Shown in pieces: positions 7,452 through 15,159 of a DNA stretch of 64,000 nt. A model generated the notes under the pieces. That model was not told the DNA's origin, did not search any database, and was given only the letters and a program-made list of their open reading frames with translations. Origin of the DNA: Hyphomonadaceae bacterium BL14 (GTDB taxonomy: Bacteria; Pseudomonadota; Alphaproteobacteria; Caulobacterales; Maricaulaceae); NCBI GenBank assembly GCA_027627705.1, contig CP091242.1, positions 815,764 to 879,763 of the forward strand. Direction: 5' to 3'. The stretch's first letter is position 1; every line of letters starts with the position of its first letter. Both the position numbers and the translations under genes were made by a program.

Positions 7452-8695
7452 CAAGAACGCTCTGGTATCTGATAGGTGTGGAGGTGGTTGGCCCATGCCT
7501 CCATCATGGCGCGTCTGCGCTCAATCAAATCGCTTCGCTGGTAGGCCCGCTCCACCTCGCTATCACGCGCATGGGCCAGTGCAATTTCCGCCATATCGGA
7601 CGTATAGCCCTGTTCGGCAGCCCATTGGCGGAATGTCGAACGCAGGCCGTGAGGAACCGCAGGACGCTTGTTCTCGGGGTCGAGATACCCTACCCCTCCC
7701 GCTTTCACGTCTGCCTCCTGCAGCCGCCGCATGACGGCGCTGATGGCCATGTCGGAAAGCGCTCCCCCTCTTGGCGCGAAAAACACAAACGGAGAGCCCT
7801 CCAGCCGGGGCAGCTTCTCAAGCAAGGCCACCGCTTGCGCTGGCAGGGGCACGCGATGGGTCTTACCCATTTTCATGCGCGCCGCCGGTATTGTCCAAAT
7901 CGCCTCGCCGCCCTCGGTCGAGAGCTCATCCCATGTCATGCCCCGCACCTCGCCAGAGCGCGCCGCTGTAAGGGCCAGAAACTCCAGCGCCCGCGCCGCC
8001 ATCCCGTCGCGCTTGGACAGGGCGGCCCACCAGCGCGCCACGTCGCGAAGGGCCAGCGCAGGCTGGTTTCCAGTGTCGGCCACCTTGGAGGGCTTGGGCA
8101 ATAGCTGGTCCAGATTGCCGCGCCAGCGCGCCGGGTTGTCGCCCTCGCGGTGTCCCGCCACGGTGGCCCACGCCAGCACCTGCTCGATACGTCCGCGCAG
8201 CCGCGAGGCGGTTTCCGTCTTGCTGGTCCAGATGGGCTCGAGGACGCGCAGCACGTCGGCCACCGCGATAGCGCGCACCGGCATGGAGCCCAGCGCCGGG
8301 CGGGCGTAGTTGTCGAGTGTCGAGCGCCATTGCTTCTTGTGCTTTTCGTTTTTGAACTCATCCAGCTTGGAGGCCAGGTACTTGTCCACCGCATCGCAAA
8401 AGGTGAGAATGTCTCGCGCACGCCTACGCTCTGCCAGCGGGTCGCCGCCATGGTACGCTATGCGCTTGTTCTCCAGAGCGGTCTCACGCGCCTGCGCCAG
8501 TGTCACGAGCGGCCAGCCGCCCAGCCCCAACTCCCGGCGCTTGCCGTGAATGGTGACACGTTGGATCCAGAAGCGCGTCCCGTTGGGGTCCACGCGTAGA
8601 AGAAGGCCGGTCCCGGTGCGGTCATGATACTTGCCCGGCCCGGCGGTTTTCACCTTGGCTACCGTGAGGCGACCACCTTTCGCTTCCGTAGCCAT
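7451..8695 (-). CDS. int: P4-type tyrosine integrase
   Basis: A 414-residue site-specific recombinase that inserts and excises the module. An Arm-type DNA-binding domain of the DUF4102 kind occupies ~1-90 (GLLLRVDPNGTRFW, ELGLGGWPLVTLAQAR), a core-binding SAM-like domain ~95-200, and the catalytic domain ~215-395. Catalytic residues are visible: R246 (TAARSGEVRG), H349-x2-R352 (PHGLRSTF), H375 (AHARD) and Y385 (ERAYQRSD). The ATG at 8695 is chosen because this is where homology begins. The frame stays open upstream to 9607 only as an antisense shadow of the permease gene. Its 5' flank carries the att-like repeat. Confidence 0.93.
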   Translation of the reverse strand: MATEAKGGRLTVAKVKTAGPGKYHDRTGTGLLLRVDPNGTRFWIQRVTIHGKRRELGLGGWPLVTLAQARETALENKRIAYHGGDPLAERRRARDILTFCDAVDKYLASKLDEFKNEKHKKQWRSTLDNYARPALGSMPVRAIAVADVLRVLEPIWTSKTETASRLRGRIEQVLAWATVAGHREGDNPARWRGNLDQLLPKPSKVADTGNQPALALRDVARWWAALSKRDGMAARALEFLALTAARSGEVRGMTWDELSTEGGEAIWTIPAARMKMGKTHRVPLPAQAVALLEKLPRLEGSPFVFFAPRGGALSDMAISAVMRRLQEADVKAGGVGYLDPENKRPAVPHGLRSTFRQWAAEQGYTSDMAEIALAHARDSEVERAYQRSDLIERRRAMMEAWANHLHTYQIPERS

Positions 8696-8730
8696 ACCCC
8701 CAATCCTTCCCCCTTTTGATCTCGGATTGT

Positions 8731-8741
8731 ACCGTATCAGG
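8731..8741 (+). repeat. Direct repeat ACCGTATCAGG, copy 1 (possible att-related)
   Basis: Lies 36 bp upstream of the integrase start. The identical 11-mer occurs 150 bp to the right at 8881-8891, across the stop codon of the permease gene. Confidence 0.35.
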
Positions 8742-8880
8742 GCGAGGCGTAACGGACAAGAAAATTCAATAGGATATTGTTTTAAAAGTTGTTTTGCGTT
8801 CCTTCGCGATTGCAAGCGAACCACACTCTGGCGGCCATCGTCTCCGCCACAAACCATATCGTGGCCTTGAAGCACGCTGG
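8742..8880. other. AT-rich right edge of the integrated module
   Basis: This 139-bp stretch between the two 11-bp repeats is much AT-richer than its surroundings. It holds two direct TTGTTTT copies (8778-8784, 8789-8795) and a short inverted repeat (TTCGC with GCGAA) at 8803-8820. No gene is seen. It fits integrase arm sites plus the int promoter, but that is inference. Confidence 0.3.
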
Positions 8881-8891
8881 ACCGTATCAGG
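8881..8891 (+). repeat. Direct repeat ACCGTATCAGG, copy 2, at permease 3' end
   Basis: The copy spans the permease TGA (8887-8889). Integration at the 3' end of a gene with the core repeat preserving the stop codon is common for P4-type integrases, so this may be the chromosomal core site. Confidence 0.35.
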
Positions 8892-10182
8892 TCCCGCGCC
8901 GGTTGATCATCTGCATCGCCAGATAAAGCACCGCGCCCGCCACGAGGAAGGCGGCGGTGATGGCGATGGAGCGCAGGGGTACCTGGCTCAGCAGCACCAA
9001 AGAGCCGAGGACCGCCAGAACGGGAATGGTCCAGCCCAGCGGCAGGCGCATGGGGCTGGCTGTTTCGGCCGGCATCGCCCTCACCCGCGGCATGGCCAGG
9101 ATGCAGCCCACATAGATGATCACGCGCACGAACGCGCTCATCGCTGCCAGCGCAAAGAAATCGCCGACGATCGCCAGAATGGCCGCCAGTACCGCGAAGA
9201 AGGCGATGGAGTTGACCGGCACATGGGTGCGCGGATCGACCTTGCCGAACCAGTCCGGGAGCGTCTTTTCCAGCGCCAGCGCATAGGTCAGGCGCGGCGT
9301 GGTCACCACAGTGCCGGTGGCGTTGCCGCCCACGGAGACGATCACGCCCAGCGTGATGAAAAGCGCGCCGGCGGGGCCGAACAGGATCGACCCGGCATCC
9401 ACCAGGGCGCGCTGGGAATTGGCGAGATCGGGCACCACTGCCACGCATACGATCTGGATGACCACATAGAGCAAGGCCACGACGGCCAGGGCGCTGAACA
9501 GGCCCAGCGGCATGGCCCGACCCGGCTCGCGCGTCTCGCCGGCCGGGATCACCGCCGATTCCCAACCCACAAAGGCGTAGATGACCAGCAGGATCGCCGC
9601 GCTCCATTGCGCGCTTTCAGGAAAGCCCAGCGAACTGTCCGGGAAGAGCGACGGGTCGATGTGGAACAGGCCCACCATCGCGATGGCCAGCAGCGGCAGG
9701 AATTTGAGAATGGTCAGCAGACCCATGGCGCGCATGGCCGACCGGGCCCCGGCCATGTTGATGCCTGCCAGAGCCGCGATGATGGCGAGGATCGCGAGGA
9801 TGCGCAAAGGCCCGTCGCCAAGCGCCGGTACGAAGAAGGCGATGGAGGCGACCATCAGGTTCACGTTGGCGGCAAACGCCGTGATGCGGGTGGCGTAGAC
9901 GGCCAGGCCCGTCTCGAACCCGGCGAACCGGCCAAAGGCGGTGCGCATGTAGAGCACCGGACCGCCCGTGGAGCTGAACCGGCTGGCGAGCTCGGCATAA
10001 CAGGCCACGATCAGGCCAAGCAGAACCGCGCAGACCACATAGACCAGCGGGCTCCACAGGCCCATCAGCGCCGCTGCGCCGCCGGGCACGGCGAAAATCC
10101 CCGCCCCGATCATGCCGTTCACGGCCAGAAGCCAGATACCCCGCGCCGTGATCTGCCGCTGCAGCTGTTCTTCACCCGCCAT
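8887..10182 (-). CDS. APC-family amino acid permease
   Basis: A 431-residue inner-membrane transporter with about 12 hydrophobic segments. The first carries the APC substrate-site motif GMIGAGIFAVPG (about residues 23-34). GWESAVIPAGETREPGRAMP in the middle is the conserved TM6-TM7 region of amino acid/polyamine:cation symporters. It would import an amino acid using the proton gradient; the exact substrate cannot be told. Length is close to the family norm (430-480) and both ends look intact, even though an integrated module abuts its 3' end. No partner gene is obvious. Confidence 0.88.
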   Translation of the reverse strand: MAGEEQLQRQITARGIWLLAVNGMIGAGIFAVPGGAAALMGLWSPLVYVVCAVLLGLIVACYAELASRFSSTGGPVLYMRTAFGRFAGFETGLAVYATRITAFAANVNLMVASIAFFVPALGDGPLRILAILAIIAALAGINMAGARSAMRAMGLLTILKFLPLLAIAMVGLFHIDPSLFPDSSLGFPESAQWSAAILLVIYAFVGWESAVIPAGETREPGRAMPLGLFSALAVVALLYVVIQIVCVAVVPDLANSQRALVDAGSILFGPAGALFITLGVIVSVGGNATGTVVTTPRLTYALALEKTLPDWFGKVDPRTHVPVNSIAFFAVLAAILAIVGDFFALAAMSAFVRVIIYVGCILAMPRVRAMPAETASPMRLPLGWTIPVLAVLGSLVLLSQVPLRSIAITAAFLVAGAVLYLAMQMINRRGT

Positions 10183-10261
10183 GCCCGCCCCCTCACATTG
10201 TCAGGGGCTCAGACTTGTCTGCTGCGCGGCGATAGGCAAGCCCGGCGGGTGACGCGCGCCT

Positions 10262-10513
10262 TCAGCGCCGGATGAGACGCAGCAGCAGGAGCAGGATAAT
10301 CGCGCCGATGGTGGCATGAATTATGGACCCCACAATCCCGGCGCCGATGGCGATCCCCAGTTGCGGCAGCAGCAGGCCGGCCAGCAGAGCGCCGACGATA
10401 CCCACCACGATATTGCCGGCCAGGCCGAAGCCGTAGCCCTTCACGATAACCCCGGCCAGCCAGCCGGCGATGGCACCGACCAGCAGGATGATGAGAATGC
10501 TTTCAAGCGTCAT
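10262..10513 (-). CDS. GlsB/YeaQ/YmgE-family stress-response membrane protein
   Basis: This 83-residue protein consists of three hydrophobic helices with glycine-zipper spacing: AIAGWLAGVIVKG, NIVVGIVGALLAGLLLP and IGAGIVGSIIHATIGAIILL. This is the transglycosylase-associated (GlsB/YeaQ) family, small inner-membrane proteins linked to envelope and general stress with no proven biochemical role. The start at 10513 has a good ribosome site (AAAGGAC) a few bases upstream. A longer frame reaching 10645 lacks one and begins with low-complexity sequence. Confidence 0.85.
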   Translation of the reverse strand: MTLESILIILLVGAIAGWLAGVIVKGYGFGLAGNIVVGIVGALLAGLLLPQLGIAIGAGIVGSIIHATIGAIILLLLLRLIRR

Positions 10514-10931
10514 ATCGGGTCCTTTCAAGGACAGGGCCCCGGACAATCGTCTGCCCGTCACCGGTCCGGGAGACGCGGCGGCGGGAGGCGCAGACCCGGA
10601 CGGGCTCGCGGCGATTGAACAGAATTCAGGGTGCCGAATCCGCACCTGCGAACAGTGGTGTTCCTTCGGGCGGATCGAAATATTTTATAACACGTGCCAC
10701 GGGCTATTGATAGGGACAATACAAATCAATGCTCCCAACTCTTTTTGCCACGAGAAATCCAGTTTGCGTTTCAACGCTGTCGGTCCGCGTCTGGACGCAG
10801 AGAACCAGTCATCCGCTCACACGCAGGCTTGCGCCCAGACAAATCCCGGCTTGCACGCGCAGACCGGAGACTTCACCCTCATCAGCTTCCAGGGGCATGC
10901 AGCATGCGCCGTCAAGAGAAGGAGACGTCAG
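10514..10931. other. Divergent intergenic region between the YeaQ-like gene and the Cys-rich gene
   Basis: About 420 bp without a convincing gene. It includes a markedly AT-rich island near 10677-10735 (TATTTTATAA, then GGGACAATACAAATCAA), a plausible promoter region for the plus-strand gene at 10932. An open frame crosses the whole stretch in phase with that gene, but it lacks a ribosome site until 10932 and its codon use upstream is unlike a gene. Confidence 0.4.
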
Positions 10932-11315
10932 ATGGTCCGGTCCGTGATCCTGATGGCCATGCTGGCCTTTGCGGCCGTGGCGGGCGTGGCCCATGGCCAG
11001 CACACGCCAACCCAGCCCGGTGCCCAGATACAGGCTGTCCAGCCCCCGCCACGTGCCATTACGCATCGCGTGTCTTTCCTGGCGCCCCGGCAGATTGCCT
11101 GCGTGACCCCGGCGAACATCAATGTCGCCGCGCCCAGCTGCGCGCCGGAAGGGAGTGCCTACTGCCCGGCGCGGGTGGAGTGGCGTCTGCCCGGGCGGGC
11201 GCAGGTGCAATCGTGCGCGGCGCGCTGCGAACTGCAGACGCCTCCTGCGGGCCGGTTTGCGGCGGGTGGCGAGCCGCGCTGCGACTGCACAGTGGCGATG
11301 TCTGACTGCCGTTAG
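10932..11315 (+). CDS. Small secreted cysteine-rich protein of unknown function
   Basis: A 127-residue protein with a clear Sec signal peptide (MVRSVILMAMLAFAAVAGVA, cleavage near AHG|Q). The mature part of ~105 residues has eight cysteines, four of them clustered at the C-terminus in PRCDCTVAMSDCR plus the CAARC pair. Even numbers of Cys in an exported protein suggest about four disulfides and a compact stable fold. No family is recognised. AAGGAG lies 8 bases before the ATG, which decides the start. It stands alone, convergent with the end of the histidine operon. Confidence 0.6.
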   Translation: MVRSVILMAMLAFAAVAGVAHGQHTPTQPGAQIQAVQPPPRAITHRVSFLAPRQIACVTPANINVAAPSCAPEGSAYCPARVEWRLPGRAQVQSCAARCELQTPPAGRFAAGGEPRCDCTVAMSDCR

Positions 11316-11340
11316 TAACGGCAAGGTGCCGGGGGGCGCG

Positions 11341-11943
11341 TCAGGACGTGTGCCGCGCCTTCAGCACCTTGGCCACATCGCTCAGGCTCAACCCGCGCGC
11401 CTTGAGCAGGACCATGAGGTGGAAAACAAGATCGGCGGATTCGCCCAGCAGCGCCGCGTCGCTTTCGCCGACGGCGGCGAGCGCGGTCTCCACGCCCTCC
11501 TCGCCAACCTTCTGGGCGATCTTGGCGATGCCTTTGCTGAGGAGTTTGGCGGTGTAGCTGGCGTCCTGCCGGGCGCTGGCGCGCTGATCGATGACCCGGC
11601 CGAGCTGGCCCAGAAAGGCGATATCGGAGCCCGGATCATCGCCCCAGCACGTCACCGTCCCGAGGTGACAGGTCGGGCCCGCAGGCCGGGCCTGGATCAG
11701 GATCGCGTCCCGGTCACAGTCTAGCGCCAGTGATACGAGATGGAGCACATCGCCGCTGGTTTCGCCCTTGGTCCACAGGCGGTTCTTTGAGCGTGACCAG
11801 AAGGTTACGAGGCTTCTCTCCTGCGTCGCAGCAAGGCTATCCGGGTTCATATAGCCCAGCATGAGCACTGCACCGGTATCAGCGTCCTGCACGATGGCGG
11901 GGGCGAGACCGTCCCCCTTTTCCCAGTCCACATCCAGGCTCAT
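11341..11943 (-). CDS. hisI: Bifunctional phosphoribosyl-AMP cyclohydrolase / phosphoribosyl-ATP pyrophosphatase
   Basis: A HisIE fusion of 200 residues catalysing the second and third steps of histidine synthesis. The cyclohydrolase part (~1-105) shows [30 protein letters not shown], the Zn-site region [10 protein letters not shown] and CHLGTVTCW. The pyrophosphatase part (~112-200) shows [17 protein letters not shown] and the helix [17 protein letters not shown], the MazG-like metal-binding helices. The ATG at 11943 overlaps the hisF stop (ATGA). It is the last gene of the his operon. Many alphaproteobacteria have separate hisI and hisE, so the fusion is worth noting. Confidence 0.93.
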   Translation of the reverse strand: MSLDVDWEKGDGLAPAIVQDADTGAVLMLGYMNPDSLAATQERSLVTFWSRSKNRLWTKGETSGDVLHLVSLALDCDRDAILIQARPAGPTCHLGTVTCWGDDPGSDIAFLGQLGRVIDQRASARQDASYTAKLLSKGIAKIAQKVGEEGVETALAAVGESDAALLGESADLVFHLMVLLKARGLSLSDVAKVLKARHTS

Positions 11944-12707
11944 GGCCGTATCTCCACGCCCTGGCCCGCGAGCCAGGCTTTCAGTTCGCCAATCGCGATC
12001 ACGCCTTTGTGGAACACGCTGGCGGCCAGCGCCCCATCCACATGGGCCCGGGTAAACACATCGGCGAAATGCTCGCGTGCGCCGGCCCCGCCGGACGCGA
12101 TCAGCGGCACCGGACACAGCGCGCGGGCGGCGGCCAGCTGGGCGATGTCATAGCCTTCGCGCACGCCATCCTGATCCATGCAGTTGAGCACGATCTCACC
12201 GGCGCCACGGTTCACGGCTTCGGCGATCCAGTCGAGGGTGGCGCGCGCCTCCTGAACCGTCTTGTCCGGATCGCCGGTATTGCGGTGGACCCGCCATGTC
12301 CCGCCGATCTCGCGGCTGTCGATCCCCACCACCACGCACTGGCTGCCGAACTCGCGCGCCAGAACATCGATCAGGCCTGGGTTTTCCAGGGCGGGTGAGT
12401 TGACCGAAATCTTGTCGGCGCCCGCAAACAGCCGCGCGCGCGCGTCGTCCACCGTGCGGATACCGCCGGCCACACAGAACGGAATATCGATCTCGCGCGC
12501 CACCCGGGACACCCATTCAGGCTCCACCGTGCGGGCCTGCGGGCTGGCGGCGATGTCATAGAAAACGAGCTCGTCCGCACCCTCCGCCGCATAGCGCGCC
12601 GCGAGGCCCGTGATGTCGCCGACATCCTCGTGATCGCGAAAGCGCACGCCCTTGACCACGCGGCCATCCTTGACGTCCAGGCAGGGGATGATGCGCCGCG
12701 CTAGCAT
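11940..12707 (-). CDS. hisF: Imidazole glycerol phosphate synthase cyclase subunit
   Basis: A 255-residue TIM barrel that converts PRFAR plus ammonia (from HisH) into IGP and AICAR. It begins [20 protein letters not shown] with the catalytic Asp in CLDVKDG. The second Asp lies in [12 protein letters not shown]. The phosphate loops read [12 protein letters not shown] and [12 protein letters not shown]. Length is exactly typical. It overlaps hisA by 7 nt upstream and hisIE by 4 nt downstream, so it is translated as part of one coupled operon. Confidence 0.96.
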   Translation of the reverse strand: MLARRIIPCLDVKDGRVVKGVRFRDHEDVGDITGLAARYAAEGADELVFYDIAASPQARTVEPEWVSRVAREIDIPFCVAGGIRTVDDARARLFAGADKISVNSPALENPGLIDVLAREFGSQCVVVGIDSREIGGTWRVHRNTGDPDKTVQEARATLDWIAEAVNRGAGEIVLNCMDQDGVREGYDIAQLAAARALCPVPLIASGGAGAREHFADVFTRAHVDGALAASVFHKGVIAIGELKAWLAGQGVEIRP

Positions 12708-13423
12708 GCCAGCGCCTCCTCCAGCTTGAACCGGCCCTCGAACAGGGCGCGGCCCATGATGGCACCGCAGAGACCAGCCTCTTTAAGCGTGCGCACATCG
12801 TCCAGCGAGGACACGCCGCCTGACGCCTGCCAGGCGATGTCCGGGCGCACGGCGATCAGATCGCGGTAGAGGCCGGTGTTGGGGCCCGACAGCATGCCGT
12901 CGCGTGCCACATCGGTGACCAGGGCGTGGGCAAGCCCGGCGAGGCGATAGTCAGAGAGCAATTCAGGCAAGGTGCGCTCGGCGCGCTCGGTCCAGCCTTT
13001 CAGCGTCGGGTACACAGCCCCGCCCTCCATCTGGACATCGAACGCGGCGGCGATGCGTTCATGGCCAAACCGGGCAATCCAGCCGATCACGGTCTGCGGA
13101 TCGCTGACCGCCAGGCTGCCCACCACCACACGCGATGCCCCGGCGTCCAGCAGCGCCTCCACGTCTTCAGCCGAGCGCACGCCGCCGCCGGTCTGTATCT
13201 GCAGGCCCGCCGCCACCACGGCAGCAACCAGGCCGGTCTGGCGCCGGGCGCCAGCGCGCGCGCCGGACAGATCGACCAGGTGCAGCCAGTCTGCGCCCGC
13301 TGCGCGCCAGGCCTGCGCCACCGCCAGCGGGTCGCCGCCATAATCGGTGACGGCGTTGAAATCGCCCTTGGCCAGACGCACTACACGGCCGTCCAGCACA
13401 TCAATCGCCGGGTAGAGGATCAT
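12701..13423 (-). CDS. hisA: Phosphoribosylformimino-AICAR ribotide isomerase
   Basis: A 240-residue TIM barrel, sister of HisF, opening the aminoaldose ring of ProFAR to the ketose PRFAR. The opening [19 protein letters not shown] has the catalytic Asp in AIDVLDG. The second acid is in [10 protein letters not shown]. Phosphate-binding loops are [15 protein letters not shown] and [13 protein letters not shown]. Start and stop overlap hisH (13420-13423, ATGA) and hisF (7 nt). No anomalies. Confidence 0.95.
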   Translation of the reverse strand: MILYPAIDVLDGRVVRLAKGDFNAVTDYGGDPLAVAQAWRAAGADWLHLVDLSGARAGARRQTGLVAAVVAAGLQIQTGGGVRSAEDVEALLDAGASRVVVGSLAVSDPQTVIGWIARFGHERIAAAFDVQMEGGAVYPTLKGWTERAERTLPELLSDYRLAGLAHALVTDVARDGMLSGPNTGLYRDLIAVRPDIAWQASGGVSSLDDVRTLKEAGLCGAIMGRALFEGRFKLEEALAC

Positions 13424-14016
13424 GGGCGCGTCTCCAGAAAATTGCGCAAAATCTGCGCACCGACCGCGCCGGAGCGTTCAGGGTGAAACTGGCAGCCGGC
13501 GATATGACCGCGCCGGGCGATGGCCGTGACCGGTCCGCCATAGCGCGTGCGCACATGCGTGTGCGGCCCTTCCGGGACATAAAACCCGTGTACGAAATAG
13601 GCATGGGCTCCGTCGGCAACGCCCGCCATGAGCGGCTCGTTGCGCACGGTCTCCAGCGTGTTCCAGCCCATGTGCGGCCAGGGACCGTCTGCGCCCGGGT
13701 CCAGACGCACCACCCGGCCCGGGATCAGGCCCAGCCCAGCGCAATCGCTCTCGTCGGAATGCTCGAACAGGAGCTGCATGCCCAGACAGACCCCAAGCAC
13801 AGGCCGCGTCTCACGACGCAGGGCGTCTGCCCATCCAGAGGCTTCAAGCCGCGCCATGGCGGGGCCGGCCGCTCCCACTCCGGGAAGGATCAGGCGTGCC
13901 GCGTCGGCGGCCTCGCCCGGTGCCCGGGCCAGCACGGGCTCAATGCCCAGCCGCTCCAGCGCAAAGCGCACAGATGCGATGTTCGCCGTGGAGGTGTCGA
14001 TGATGGCAAGCGTCAT
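13420..14016 (-). CDS. hisH: Imidazole glycerol phosphate synthase glutaminase subunit
   Basis: A class I glutamine amidotransferase of 198 residues that feeds ammonia to HisF. The nucleophile Cys is in VLGVCLGMQLLFE, with the His/Glu pair in GCQFHPERSG. The oxyanion strand region GVGAAGPAMARL is also present. The start at 14016 directly abuts the hisB stop at 14017, and the stop overlaps the hisA start. Length is normal. Confidence 0.95.
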   Translation of the reverse strand: MTLAIIDTSTANIASVRFALERLGIEPVLARAPGEAADAARLILPGVGAAGPAMARLEASGWADALRRETRPVLGVCLGMQLLFEHSDESDCAGLGLIPGRVVRLDPGADGPWPHMGWNTLETVRNEPLMAGVADGAHAYFVHGFYVPEGPHTHVRTRYGGPVTAIARRGHIAGCQFHPERSGAVGAQILRNFLETRP

Positions 14017-15159
14017 CTAGAGCACGCCCTTGGTGGACGGCAGGGCGTCACCTTCAATGCGCGCCGCCATGCGCAGAGCCCGGCCAAAGGCCTTGAAACA
14101 AGATTCTATCATGTGGTGGGCGTTCTCGCCGTCCACCGAAACATGGATCGCGGCCTTCATGGATTCGGCCAGCGAGCGGAAGGCGTGGGGGCACATCTCC
14201 ACGGGAAAATCACCGACGCGCTCACCGGGGATCACGCCGTCAAACCGCGCAAACGGCCTACCCGACAAATCGATCCATACCCCGGCGCGCGTCTCGTCCA
14301 TGGGCGTTTCAAAGCCGAATCGAGCAATGCCGCGCTTGTCGCCCAGCGCCTCGCGCAGCGCCTCGCCGAGCGCCAGGCAGACATCTTCGATCGTGTGGTG
14401 GGCGTCCACTTCCACATCGCCTTCACAGGCGACATCCAGACCGATGCCGCCATGGCGGGCGATCTGGTCGAGCATGTGGTCAAAGAATTTCACGCCGGTA
14501 TCCACCCGTGCGCCCTCGCCATCAAGATCGACGCTGAGCGCGATGTCGGTCTCTTTGGTGGTGCGGCGTACGCTGGCGCGCCGGCCGGACGCCTTTGCCC
14601 CCAGGTGCGCCGCCAGGGCGCGGGCCGTGGCGGCGTCCGGGATGGTCAGCAGACCGTCCGGCGCGCATTGCAGGGCCAGCGACGCGGCTTTGGCGGGGTC
14701 GATGCGCAGGCCTTCTTGTGTCCCCTCGCCGCCCACAAGCACCGAAAGGCTGGCCAGAATGCGATTGCGTTCGGTGCGATCCGCGCGTGCAGCTGCCCGC
14801 GCTGCCGGGCGCAGGGCGTCAAACCCGGCCTCGATCAGCGCCAGTGGCGGCGTGGCCAGGCTCACAGACAGCGCGGCAGCTGCCTGATTGTCCGCAAGGA
14901 TGATCGCAGTGACCGGTGCCCGGTCCGGACCCAGGCGGATCAGGGCTGGTGCGGTAATCGCGCGATCCAGCTGTGAAGCGTCCAGCTGCGCGGCGGCCGC
15001 CAGACCGGGATCTGCCCGCAGCGCGTCAGCCGGCGAGGCCGCCAGGACAATCTGCTCAGCGGGAATTGTCAGAATCCCTGCCAGCTGCGCCTTCAGTGCC
15101 GCCTGGGACTTGGCCTGCCTGTCAGTGACCGAAGTTGATAAATCCAGCCAGCCGGTCAT
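14017..15159 (-). CDS. hisB: Imidazoleglycerol-phosphate dehydratase with degenerate HisC-like N-terminal extension
   Basis: Residues ~195-380 are a complete IGP dehydratase: VRRTTKETDIALSV, FFDHMLDQIARHGG, the Mn-binding DAHHTIEDV (252-260), and a second HHMIESCFKAF near the end. Normal HisB proteins are ~195 residues; this one has ~190 extra at the N-terminus. The extension is not the HAD phosphatase of E. coli HisB (no DxDxT). By eye it tracks a shortened HisC aminotransferase: LKAQLAGILTIPAEQIVLA resembles the HisC segment before its GSDE loop, and RTERNRILASLSVL resembles a late HisC helix. No PLP-lysine motif is present. No ATG, GTG or TTG occurs at the junction, so the fusion must be translated whole. 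It occupies the slot where hisC often sits. Confidence 0.88.
   Translation of the reverse strand: MTGWLDLSTSVTDRQAKSQAALKAQLAGILTIPAEQIVLAASPADALRADPGLAAAAQLDASQLDRAITAPALIRLGPDRAPVTAIILADNQAAAALSVSLATPPLALIEAGFDALRPAARAAARADRTERNRILASLSVLVGGEGTQEGLRIDPAKAASLALQCAPDGLLTIPDAATARALAAHLGAKASGRRASVRRTTKETDIALSVDLDGEGARVDTGVKFFDHMLDQIARHGGIGLDVACEGDVEVDAHHTIEDVCLALGEALREALGDKRGIARFGFETPMDETRAGVWIDLSGRPFARFDGVIPGERVGDFPVEMCPHAFRSLAESMKAAIHVSVDGENAHHMIESCFKAFGRALRMAARIEGDALPSTKGVL

Larger units (their letters stand above)
3636..8741 (-). mobile_element. Integrated satellite-like module (integrase, AlpA, primase, helicase), left end approximate
   Basis: Seven same-strand genes run from an integrase at the right edge through an unknown gene, AlpA, a Toprim primase, a DUF3987 protein, an unknown gene and an HGGxSTG protein. 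Most neighbours share a 1-4 nt start/stop overlap. There are no capsid, tail, terminase large-subunit, conjugation or partition genes. The order int-alpA-primase-rep matches the known replication core of Gram-negative phage-inducible chromosomal islands and P4-like satellites. The right border lies near the permease 3' end (8731-8891). The left border was not resolved; 3636 is simply the end of the last gene. Confidence 0.7.

Noticed and set aside
8696..9607. N-terminal extension of the integrase frame by ~300 residues
   Set aside because: The extra part lies antisense to the permease and is low-complexity Arg/Gly/His sequence; integrase homology starts at the ATG at 8695.
8794..10275. Long plus-strand frame opposite the permease gene
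   Set aside because: Gln/His/Arg-rich translation typical of the antisense of a GC-rich membrane-protein gene; no ribosome site or family motif.
11308..11322. GCCGTTA/TAACGGC palindrome as terminator for the Cys-rich gene
   Set aside because: The loop would be a single base, so the workable stem is short, and no T-run follows; too weak to list.
13483..14976. 497-residue plus-strand frame across hisH and hisB
   Set aside because: Antisense to two well-supported his genes; no recognisable domain.
14590..15159. HAD histidinol-phosphatase domain as in E. coli HisB
   Set aside because: No DxDxT nucleophile motif or Zn-binding Cys/His loop in the extension; it does not read as HAD.
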